Shown here: positions 28,469-36,652 of the stretch, in pieces
Layout: each line of letters begins with the position of its first letter
Numbering within the stretch: position 1 is the first letter of the stretch
Source of the DNA: OLB6 sp964620125
GTDB taxonomy: Bacteria > Bacteroidota > Ignavibacteria > Kapaibacteriales > Kapaibacteriaceae
DNA length: 64,000 bases
NCBI GenBank assembly: GCA_964620125.1
Contig: CAZUGQ010000012.1
Coordinates: 1-64,000 of the forward strand
Direction of reading: 5' to 3'
Made by a program: the position numbers and the translations under genes
Notes under the pieces: generated by a model
What the model saw: only the letters and a program-made list of their open reading frames with translations
What the model was told of the DNA's origin: nothing
Database searches by the model: none

Positions 28469-30432
28469 TGTCGAGAACGTCATACGTTGTTCTCCTCGCT
28501 GCGATAGCAGCCTGCGCTGTAGTGCACGCACAAGAAACCAAACTGTATACGTTCAGAACGGATACGGGAATCCATATACGATGGATCGGCAATACGGATC
28601 CGTCCGTGACAGGGTGGGTTGTGGAGCGGTCAGTTGACGGTGGAGCGTTCATTCGCTTGACTCCTGAGCCCCTTTCCATCATTACTTCCTACACGGAAAT
28701 GAAGAGGCGAGTAGGAAGGTACCTAGCAATGTACTTTCTCAAGCTGTTTGGCGTAGATGCCGAGCGCGACCTTACCCCTCAGGATGTACTGCGGGCCCTC
28801 AACTCTCCACAGGTAAGTCTTCACCTGGCCTTCCGAGCTGCTTCACCCGAACTGGCACAGCTCTCTGGCGAATATTACTTCGATCGTATGCCCATCGGAA
28901 ACACTTGCAGGTACCGCGTGATTCCTCTGCGAGAATCAACTGAACGGCCAGCAATTGAATCACCTACCATCGACGTTGACCAGCTTGATCGACTCCCCCC
29001 CCCAGGTGCGATGATCGGTATGGGAAAGAGTGGCTACGCTCAGCTCCAGTGGCCTCGATCAAACTCTACCAAAAGTGATGAGATCGTTGGATTCCGCGTT
29101 TGGAAAGGGGCTTTGGCATTCGGACCATTTGAAGAGGTAACACTGCAAACAAGTGTACCGATATTCTCACGTCCAGATAACATATCCACGTACAACTGGT
29201 CCGATGACCTTGTTAATAATGGCGACACCGTGTACTACTATGTGCGTCACGTCCATGCAACAGGAGAGCTAAGTACTCGCAGTGAAGTGGTGAGAATAGT
29301 TGTTGGAGCGGATGACACACCATCCATAGCTCAGCAGCTTTCAGTCAAGCGCTTTGGTCATGCCGCACGATTATCGTGGAACTGGCCATCGTTTGGTTCT
29401 CTGCCACAGCGTGTAGAGTTACATCGAGTGAATGATGGCACTGCCGAACAACGAATCTTTATGCTCTTGCCCGGTGATACAAGCTTTATTGACGCAATGG
29501 CCGAGATGGGGAATGTTTACCGATACGCTATTATCACGTTTAGCAATACTGATTCTGCTAGCTCTGATACCGTATCGTTTTCCCTGACCGATGTAGTTGC
29601 ACCCAAGGCACCCCAGCTTGTGCGTGCAACACCAGACACGGCCAAGATTCACCTCTCATGGAGTAGGTCGGCAAGTACGGATGTGGCTGGATACATCGTA
29701 ATGATGGCTTCCGATCCCAAGTTGCGCACCTACCTTCGACTGCGGTCAGAGTTGATAACGGACACTGTGTTTACCGACACTCTGCAGCAGGAAGCAGAAG
29801 GACCATTTGCGTATGTAATCGTTGCCGAAGACCTTGTCGGGAATACGTCTGCGCCTTCCAATCCCGTTATCGCGAAACCAATTGATGTGTCGGAACCGGC
29901 ACCATCACAGTTTGTGGAGTTTCGCCGCAAAGGACAACACGTCTACATGCGCTATTCGGCGTCAGCATCAGCCGACGTATCCAGCTATATGGTGCAGCGC
30001 CAGATGGATTCGTCCGCATGGATGATCATATCGGCAACAACAATACTTGAAGCGCGGGATTCTGTTTCTGCACCTGGAGTATACCGGTACAGAGTGATTG
30101 TTGTTGATAGTGCAAATAATTCAAGTGAACCAAGTCAGACACGAAGTATAACCGTTCTACCGGAGCTTGAAGCGCCTGCATTGTTAACGGTGCAGAGAGA
30201 CACGTTTGCGCTGGTGCTCGAATGGTCCAGTGTTGATGGAGCTGCAGGCTATGAAATTGCTCGCGTTGATGTACAGACAGGTGAACGAATCGTGATGGAC
30301 AACGTCGGTGCGAATGAGACTCGTTGGTCTGACGGTTTTTCTGATGCCGACAGAATCTGGAGGTATGAGGTTTCCGCACGGACAGCCAACTGGCGAATGG
30401 GTCCACACAGATACGTAGTCTATCAACCTTAA
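28465..30432 (+). CDS. Secreted protein with fibronectin type III repeats
   Basis: A 655-residue protein with a signal peptide (hydrophobic core residues 7-18, site near VHAQE) followed by four to six FN3-like units. Typical strands are visible: GWVVERSVDGG, IVGFRVWKG with GDTVYYYVRHV, HLSWSRSASTDVAGYIV and YRYRVIVVD. Some units carry the aromatic and proline positions expected of FN3. No sorting domain is seen at the C-terminus (ends RYVVYQP). Its start overlaps the stop of the giant gene by four bases and the barrel gene begins six bases after its stop, so the three are one operon. A C9 tract lies at 28995-29003. It may be an adaptor between the giant protein and the barrel; that is inference. 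Confidence 0.8.
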   Translation: MMSRTSYVVLLAAIAACAVVHAQETKLYTFRTDTGIHIRWIGNTDPSVTGWVVERSVDGGAFIRLTPEPLSIITSYTEMKRRVGRYLAMYFLKLFGVDAERDLTPQDVLRALNSPQVSLHLAFRAASPELAQLSGEYYFDRMPIGNTCRYRVIPLRESTERPAIESPTIDVDQLDRLPPPGAMIGMGKSGYAQLQWPRSNSTKSDEIVGFRVWKGALAFGPFEEVTLQTSVPIFSRPDNISTYNWSDDLVNNGDTVYYYVRHVHATGELSTRSEVVRIVVGADDTPSIAQQLSVKRFGHAARLSWNWPSFGSLPQRVELHRVNDGTAEQRIFMLLPGDTSFIDAMAEMGNVYRYAIITFSNTDSASSDTVSFSLTDVVAPKAPQLVRATPDTAKIHLSWSRSASTDVAGYIVMMASDPKLRTYLRLRSELITDTVFTDTLQQEAEGPFAYVIVAEDLVGNTSAPSNPVIAKPIDVSEPAPSQFVEFRRKGQHVYMRYSASASADVSSYMVQRQMDSSAWMIISATTILEARDSVSAPGVYRYRVIVVDSANNSSEPSQTRSITVLPELEAPALLTVQRDTFALVLEWSSVDGAAGYEIARVDVQTGERIVMDNVGANETRWSDGFSDADRIWRYEVSARTANWRMGPHRYVVYQP

Positions 30433-30438
30433 TCCTCT

Positions 30439-32217
30439 ATGAGTACCTTCCGGCTGGCAGCCCTGGTGTGTGGTATGTGCTTACAGAGTCTGCCAGCCGA
30501 GAGTCAGACCGATTCCACTGCGTTAAGAGTTACCGGGTCAGTAGGTGTATCCCTAGATCTTTATGATCTGCAAAGCACAGGCGGCGTAACCACACCACCT
30601 CGCAGGCCGAGCTCGGTGTTTCGGATGTATGCCAATCCAACGTTTTCAGTTTCTGATTGGCTCGAGGTTCCCGTGAACATCAGCTACACGTCACGCGAAG
30701 CCGCGCTCATTCAACCATCGTTGACTTCGCCGAACATCATGGACGTTTTGTCTAACCCTATGAACAGGTTTTCCATTTCACCAAGAATCGGCCCGGTACA
30801 GGTACATCTTGGTTCTGTTGTCCCACGGTATGGATCTCTTGTGGTAGACAACGCCCAGTTGTTTGGTTTAGGTGTCGATGCTACACCCGGCACACTACGT
30901 TTAAGTGCCGCCTATGGAATTCTGGATCGTGCAGTTGCAGCGGATACCACACGGGGAATGCACGGCAGCTACGCCCGATCCTTGATGGCTTTTCGTGTAG
31001 GGTCAGAACCCGACCGTGATACCAGATTTGGTTTCACTTTTGCTCGAATGAGCGACGATGAAAGTTCAATACCATTCATAACCGAGGATGTTGCCGTTCA
31101 AGTCCCTGTAGTTGACGGTGATGGGGTTGTTGTGAGGGATAGTTCTCTTTCGTTCGTTGAGAAAAGTTCACTTCTACCAATGGTGCAGGAGGGTGTAAGC
31201 TTTGGATTCGACATGCGAGTGCCGATTATCGAAGGGATCTACCTGGGAGCAGAGATTGCAGGCACGGGATTCACTCGCGATAAAAGCGCCCCGCAGCTGT
31301 CTGAGGAGGTTCCCGTCCTTGACTTCTTCATCAAAGCACGAACATCGACTCGAATCGATGCAGCTGGCAACCTGACCGTTGGTTACACGTCGGATGCTTG
31401 GGGAATTGAAGCTGGAGCTACCTACATCGGTCCTGGGTATGTATGCCTTACTCAGCCATATCTGCAACCCGACAGACTGGATGTCATTGTGAGTCCGCGA
31501 TTTAACGTTGCTAATGGTAGACTATCAGGTAATGCAACTCTTGGTTGGAGGCAAACCGATGTGCTGAACACACTAGTAACAGGATCCAACCAACTATTGC
31601 TGAGCGTTTCGGCCACAGGAATGGTTACAGAACTGTTCACCATCAGTGGTACCTATAGTAACTACGGGTTTCGAACAACGAGCACTGAGGATACACTTCG
31701 ATTTGAACAGGTGTCGCAGACAATTACTTTCATGCCAGCCTATACGATTGTTGCAGAACCATTCCGACATCAGATCGCCGCTTCGGCAAGTTGGGACCAA
31801 TTCACGGACGTTACGAATCAGGATTCGCAATCGCGAGACAATACCACGCTGGCCGTCAATATCATGTATGGACTGGCTCCAATTCGGTCAGAATGGACGA
31901 TACGTGCAACAGCATCTCTTATGCAGAACAGCCTTGACGTAGGTGGTATCTCTGCGCGAAGCTTGACTCTTGGTGGAAGCTACAGGATCGCCAACGGCTT
32001 GTTGCAGCCCGACGCCGCTGTGATCCTTGGAACGAACGAGATCAACGGGCTTCCAGAGGAGCTGCAACTCACAATTCGTGCTGGTTTACAGACGCGGGTG
32101 TCAACCAATCTCACTGGTTTTGCACGAGTTCAATACACCAGCAACGGTTCCAACAATTCACAAGGCCGCGACTATCGTGAGCTGTTGGGTTCCTTCGGCT
32201 TTCGCGTTTCGTTCTGA
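30439..32217 (+). CDS. Outer-membrane beta-barrel protein
   Basis: A 592-residue protein with a signal peptide (residues 1 to about 22) and then repeated amphipathic strands every 10-20 residues, ending in the aromatic C-terminus FGFRVSF, a signature of proteins inserted by the BAM machinery. I see no TonB box, plug domain or OmpA domain. The length would suit a barrel of roughly 20 or more strands. It is the third gene of the operon, six bases after the FN3 gene. The likely role is an outer-membrane anchor or channel for the two secreted partners; the family was not identified. Confidence 0.75.
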   Translation: MSTFRLAALVCGMCLQSLPAESQTDSTALRVTGSVGVSLDLYDLQSTGGVTTPPRRPSSVFRMYANPTFSVSDWLEVPVNISYTSREAALIQPSLTSPNIMDVLSNPMNRFSISPRIGPVQVHLGSVVPRYGSLVVDNAQLFGLGVDATPGTLRLSAAYGILDRAVAADTTRGMHGSYARSLMAFRVGSEPDRDTRFGFTFARMSDDESSIPFITEDVAVQVPVVDGDGVVVRDSSLSFVEKSSLLPMVQEGVSFGFDMRVPIIEGIYLGAEIAGTGFTRDKSAPQLSEEVPVLDFFIKARTSTRIDAAGNLTVGYTSDAWGIEAGATYIGPGYVCLTQPYLQPDRLDVIVSPRFNVANGRLSGNATLGWRQTDVLNTLVTGSNQLLLSVSATGMVTELFTISGTYSNYGFRTTSTEDTLRFEQVSQTITFMPAYTIVAEPFRHQIAASASWDQFTDVTNQDSQSRDNTTLAVNIMYGLAPIRSEWTIRATASLMQNSLDVGGISARSLTLGGSYRIANGLLQPDAAVILGTNEINGLPEELQLTIRAGLQTRVSTNLTGFARVQYTSNGSNNSQGRDYRELLGSFGFRVSF

Positions 32218-32234
32218 GCTCCCGCACATGCCCT

Positions 32235-32951
32235 CTATCGGCGCTCAGTACTTGCGGGACGTGGATCAACTACACCATATCCACCTAAGTCCATTCGTTC
32301 ATGTCCGGGAACGTTTGTTTTCAGGGTGATTTGGACGCTGAATACGCCTTCTCTATCTGGTACATATCCAATTTTAATTGGGGCCGATGCACCTGGTGCC
32401 AGTTTGAATGTTGGCTCAGAGAGATGGACCAACTTGCTCTGTGTAAACTCGGTGGTGACCAATATGGTATCCTTACTGAAGGATCGCACGCCAATGGATC
32501 CAAGTATGGTATCACCTACCATACCCTTATCGAAGGCAAGAAACGAACCCTCGATCTGAAATGGTCGCTGAACACGAACCTTGAGGTGCAGAACCTTTGT
32601 TGAATCTATCGGATCATTCGAATTCACATACACCTGCTTGTGTACTAGACCGTTGGTTCCAGCGATGTTCAGAGTAACGTGAATGAAGGTTGAGTCGCCC
32701 GGAGCCAGACTATCTCGGTCCAAGGGAGCTGTTGTGCAGCCACATCCTGGGTTCACGCTGTGAATATGAAGAACTTGATTGCCAACGTTCTTCACAAGAA
32801 CATCGGATTTGACGGCATCAAGTGTTCCCTTGTCCTTCGACGGCTCAATTGTTCCCCAATTCAGCGTGTCAAGTAATTGAATCTTCGGTTGAGCGATGGC
32901 CTGGGTTGCGAGCAGGACGGTAAGAAAAGCAAGTGCTTGCAGAAACTTCAT
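32235..32951 (-). CDS. DUF1573 domain secreted protein
   Basis: A 238-residue protein with a signal peptide (MKFLQALAFLTVLL, site near AIAQP) and a DUF1573 domain recognised by NVGNQVLHIHSVNPGCGCTT, the family's G-C-G-C-T motif after an Ig-like strand. A second Ig-like unit follows (residues about 140-225). DUF1573 proteins are common periplasmic or surface proteins in Bacteroidota with no known activity. The ATG at 32951 is chosen because it starts the signal peptide; the frame runs on to 33035 without a start signal. It is divergent from the methyltransferase gene, with 48 bp between the starts, and convergent with the barrel gene. Confidence 0.9.
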   Translation of the reverse strand: MKFLQALAFLTVLLATQAIAQPKIQLLDTLNWGTIEPSKDKGTLDAVKSDVLVKNVGNQVLHIHSVNPGCGCTTAPLDRDSLAPGDSTFIHVTLNIAGTNGLVHKQVYVNSNDPIDSTKVLHLKVRVQRPFQIEGSFLAFDKGMVGDTILGSIGVRSFSKDTILVTTEFTQSKLVHLSEPTFKLAPGASAPIKIGYVPDREGVFSVQITLKTNVPGHERMDLGGYGVVDPRPASTERR

Positions 32952-32999
32952 GACGGATCTCAAAGGGTGGTAGGCTACGAATTTCGGTAACTTCCGAAC

Positions 33000-33830
33000 A
33001 TGCTTGGTCAACGGTGTGGAGTATGTGGTTCTCACGAACTGAGGCCGATTCGTATCGGGTCAACACCAATGGTTCGCTGTTGTACATGTATGGTGGTGTT
33101 GACGCCAACAGACGTTCGAGCAGATGAGACGTACTACGCGAGTTCATATTCCCTGAGCTATACTACCCGAACGTCAACCGAAGTGCACCGATACTTCCGA
33201 TATCCGGAGTATCAACAACTTATCGGCCAAATGGTAACGCTAGTTAAGCCGCCAGCAAGGCTCCTGGATCTTGGTTGCGACCATGGTTTCTTCCTGGATG
33301 ATGCCCGCCGGTTTGGATACGATGTGGTTGGTGTTGAACCCAGTGAACGGTGTCGTGCCTACGCAGCCTCTATCGGTTTGCCAGTGGTTCCCTCCTTCGA
33401 CGATCTCGATGGTTCTTTCGATGTGGTAACCATGTGGCACGTACTCGAGCACCTTTCGGAACCGGCTGCAATGCTGCAGAAGCTTCATGAAAGAATGAAG
33501 CCCGGAGGTACTCTGATGATTCGTGTACCTGACGCCAACAGTTTTTGGGCAAGACTCTTAGCAGACCAGTGGATATGGTTTCAGCCTCAGCATCATTCGT
33601 ACCACTACACCAAGGATAGTCTGGAGTATCTGTTAACGACTAGCCAATTCCAGATTATCAGCCTTGTACATCGAAAGCCAAACAACATCTTAACCCGCCG
33701 TGCGTATGCACTGTCGTACTCCGTAATGCACAATGCCCATGCCTTGGCAAAGCCTTCGGTACGGCAGGTGCTTGCAAGAATGTATCAAGACATCACCGGT
33801 GCAGAATTGTTTGCGATATGTCGGCGTTGA
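33000..33830 (+). CDS. Class I SAM-dependent methyltransferase with zinc-ribbon N-terminus
   Basis: A 276-residue protein. A small zinc-ribbon-like head has Cys6/Cys9 and Cys27/Cys30. The Rossmann methyltransferase core follows: motif I LLDLGCDHGFF (near residue 89), VVGVEPS with the acidic residue after strand 2, FDVVTMWHVLEHL (motif IV region) and MKPGGTLMIRVP. This layout occurs in methyltransferases acting on sugars or small molecules in FCB genomes; the substrate cannot be inferred. Its last 13 bases overlap the start of the transglycosylase gene. The start at 33000 agrees with the first zinc-ligand cysteines, but no ribosome site is evident. Confidence 0.85.
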   Translation: MLGQRCGVCGSHELRPIRIGSTPMVRCCTCMVVLTPTDVRADETYYASSYSLSYTTRTSTEVHRYFRYPEYQQLIGQMVTLVKPPARLLDLGCDHGFFLDDARRFGYDVVGVEPSERCRAYAASIGLPVVPSFDDLDGSFDVVTMWHVLEHLSEPAAMLQKLHERMKPGGTLMIRVPDANSFWARLLADQWIWFQPQHHSYHYTKDSLEYLLTTSQFQIISLVHRKPNNILTRRAYALSYSVMHNAHALAKPSVRQVLARMYQDITGAELFAICRR

Positions 33831-34689
33831 CAAAACACCTTCTCTCCTTGCATCTCTTAGCAATGCTTCCACTAAGCGTTGGAAGCAGTGCAACGGAACC
33901 AGACAGTTCGATGTGGCTTAAGGCACTTGAAGCAGCAAGAACTCAGGGACTGGACAGCGCGTTCATCTCCACAATTGCATCAAGTTCCCAGGCTGGCTTT
34001 GTGGCGAAGACGATCAGGATAAACGTTACCAACTATTCATCCACTCCCGATTACTCCTGGAGCTGGAATGATGCAAGCGTTGCCACAGTAAAAGCATTCA
34101 TGAAGGAGAACAAGAAGGTACTCCGGTCCGTTCATCGCAAGTATGGAGTCGCCAAGGAAGTTGTGGCAAGTATTCTATGGATCGAAACACGTTGTGGTAC
34201 CGTAACTGGTACGTACCATGTACCTAGTGTTTACTTGAGCCTGTTGCTTGCAGCCGACAGTTCGAACGTCGAGCAAAGCGTCCAGCGAGTTCTTACCAAC
34301 TTGGGGCTTGATAGCACAAAAGCCGACAGCATACGGTTCTTGGTACAGCAGAGAGCACAGCGTAAGTCTGCCTGGGCACTCAAGGAATTGAATGCTCTCG
34401 GAAAAATTCATCAGAGAAACGTGATGGATGTTGTAAATCTGAAGGGATCTTGGGCTGGAGCCTTTGGGTACCCGCAGTTTCTTCCTACAACAACTGGGCT
34501 GTTGATGGAGATGGTGACGCACGAATCGACCTCTACACCGTGGCTGACGCCGCGCATTCAATTGGGAACTATCTCAAGTCGAACGGCTGGGGCTCTACAA
34601 AGAAAAAACAACGGAAAGCGGTGCACCACTACAACAACAGCGATGCATACGTGAATGCCGTGTTTACACTCGCTAAGAAGCTGCGGTAA
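33818..34689 (+). pseudogene. MltB-like lytic murein transglycosylase, frameshifted
   Basis: Frame one (33818-34654) encodes a signal peptide and an SLT_2/MltB-type domain with the catalytic-glutamate region ILWIETRCGTVTGTY and GSWAGAFGYPQFLP. At that point the family sequence jumps to another frame (read to 34689) and continues SSYNNWAVDGDGDARIDLY, then VADAAHSIGNYL. Joining the two at 34479-34486 restores the MltB core around the calcium-binding DGDGD loop. The site holds one copy of TTCTTCC; two tandem copies would give in-frame Q-F-L-P-S-S-Y, so loss of one 7-bp unit explains the break. It is either a true recent mutation or a collapsed repeat in assembly. If intact, the enzyme would cleave peptidoglycan to 1,6-anhydro products. 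Confidence 0.8.
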
Positions 34690-34786
34690 ATCTATCCGCA
34701 CGGAGCCACGTACAATCTTTGCCTTGAGCACCAGCACTGCCGACAATTCTTTTCAGACCGAAACGCTGCTAGCCCAGGTACGCATT

Positions 34787-36592
34787 TCACATGTTGTGCC
34801 CCGCTAGGCGTTCTGCTTCAGTTAACAGCCTTTCAACCACGTCCAATCCAACGTTCCAGAATGCGGGATCATCAACATTGATGTTGAATGGGGCTAGCAA
34901 TGCCGTTGGCCGCTTGGAGCCGCCCGAGGAGAGGAGTTCAAGGTACATCTCCGGGAACGACGAGCGTTGTTGCTTGTAGATCTCATGCAATGCAAGTACC
35001 AACAGCTCCCCGTATGCATAGGCATACACGTAACCTGGTGCATGCATGTAATGGGAGATATATGACCACCAATGATCATATCCGTCGGTTAGGATAACTG
35101 CATCACCGAACTGTTTGGATTGCGTTTGAATCCAGAGTTCACCAAAGCGTTGAACAGACAGTTCGCCTTCCTTTCGCCGTGCAGTATGCATGGCATCTTC
35201 GAATCGGTTTAGTGCAATCTGCCGGAAGACCGTGCTAATGATGTCATCAAGCTTATTCATCAGCAGAGAAAGTCGCTGGTCGTTCGAGGTTGCTGTATCG
35301 AACAGCCTATTGAATGTGATGATCTCCCCAAACACTGAAGCCGTTTCTGCAACTGTAAGTGGCGTGTCCATCAATAGGGGGCCTTGCTGCCTGGATAAAT
35401 ATTGATGAATGCCATGACCAAGTTCATGCGCAAGCGTTTGTACGTCGCGATTCGTACCCGTATAGTTAAGAAACACGTATGGATGTGCAGAAGCAATCGT
35501 TCCTGCACTGTACGCACCACCACTTTTCCCCTTTCGCACTGGTGCATGTATCCAATTGCGCTCAAAGAACAGAGATGCAATATCACCTGCCCTTGGGTGG
35601 AATGAAGAATAAGCATTCAACACTAAGTCCTTGGCATCTAACCACGACCAGAAAGTATTCTCAGTCCCTATTGGTGCATATCGATCATAGTCATAGAAAA
35701 CGTCAAGACCAAGAAGTTGCTTCTTCAGTTTGTAGAATCGTTGTACTAATCCGTAGCGATCTACAACTGCACTAATTAAAGCCTCTACGCTCTCATCGGT
35801 TGCTTCATTGGCTAGATTTCGACTTTGAAGCCAGTGTGTAAATCCGCGGAGTCTATCATTAGAAGCGTGATCGGCAATGACCGTGTTGAATATGAACGCT
35901 TGGGTACGAACGCTTTCAGCTAAACCTTCCGAGATTGACCGTGCGGCCAGCTCACGAATTTCCCTGTTCGGTTCATGAAGAAGTTTGAGGATTTGCGGCT
36001 CGGTGTATTCGTGCCCATTAAGGCGAAACACTTGAGCGTTCGAAATTTCATCATGCAACCGAACCCAAGAGTGCCGTGAAGCCAGACTTTTCTCGGAAAG
36101 CACCTGTTCAACTTCTTCGGAAAGGCGATATGGCTTATACTCCTGTACTCTCTCAAGCCAGTGTGCTCTGCTTTTCACAAACTCCGACGTGCAAAACGCT
36201 TCAACCAGCTCTTGGTGTAGACCAGCAACCTCGAGAGAGAAAAACACCAGCCAATGTTCAGCATGCGTTACACACTCACGAACAGATTGCAGAAGGTGTC
36301 CATTTGCCGGATTCTCGGTATCGGTTGACCATACCAGTTGAGCATACGACGCCATCCTGTCCATATCCTCAATCAGTCTCTCGTACTCCCCAAGAACGGT
36401 GGCAAACTCTTCAGGGCTCAAGTCGGCCAGAGCCCCTTTCCACCGATTATGAAAACTGCGGCATTTTTCTTCAATGGTTTGAACATCGGAAACGAACGTC
36501 GGATCCGTTGGAGATGTATAGAGATCGCTCAAATCCCAAATGATCTCTTCCGCACCAGTGCGCGGGTTTTCGAGGGGGCTAGGACTGTTCAA
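34787..36592 (-). CDS. pepF: Oligoendopeptidase F (M3 metallopeptidase)
   Basis: A 601-residue M3B peptidase of usual length. The zinc site HELGHGIH lies near residue 390, with the third ligand glutamate downstream in the PLTVAETASVFGE segment. The N-terminus has WDLSDLY, typical of the PepF N-domain, and the C-terminus has GYDHWWSYISHYMHAPGYVYAYAYG split as usual. It hydrolyses short peptides in the cytoplasm. The start is a TTG at 36592 with an AGAGAG site upstream. The octamer AGCCCCCT falls in its first codons. It is divergent from the ion-channel gene, with 60 bp between starts. Confidence 0.93.
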   Translation of the reverse strand: MNSPSPLENPRTGAEEIIWDLSDLYTSPTDPTFVSDVQTIEEKCRSFHNRWKGALADLSPEEFATVLGEYERLIEDMDRMASYAQLVWSTDTENPANGHLLQSVRECVTHAEHWLVFFSLEVAGLHQELVEAFCTSEFVKSRAHWLERVQEYKPYRLSEEVEQVLSEKSLASRHSWVRLHDEISNAQVFRLNGHEYTEPQILKLLHEPNREIRELAARSISEGLAESVRTQAFIFNTVIADHASNDRLRGFTHWLQSRNLANEATDESVEALISAVVDRYGLVQRFYKLKKQLLGLDVFYDYDRYAPIGTENTFWSWLDAKDLVLNAYSSFHPRAGDIASLFFERNWIHAPVRKGKSGGAYSAGTIASAHPYVFLNYTGTNRDVQTLAHELGHGIHQYLSRQQGPLLMDTPLTVAETASVFGEIITFNRLFDTATSNDQRLSLLMNKLDDIISTVFRQIALNRFEDAMHTARRKEGELSVQRFGELWIQTQSKQFGDAVILTDGYDHWWSYISHYMHAPGYVYAYAYGELLVLALHEIYKQQRSSFPEMYLELLSSGGSKRPTALLAPFNINVDDPAFWNVGLDVVERLLTEAERLAGHNM

Positions 36593-36652
36593 GGGACACT
36601 CTCTGGCGTAATTTCAGGTGTGAGAAAACAACGAACTTACAGAAGAAACATT

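Noticed and set aside
36338..36652. N-terminal extension of the channel protein
   Set aside because: The extension is antisense to pepF and unlike any channel; the ATG at 36653 precedes the first membrane segment.
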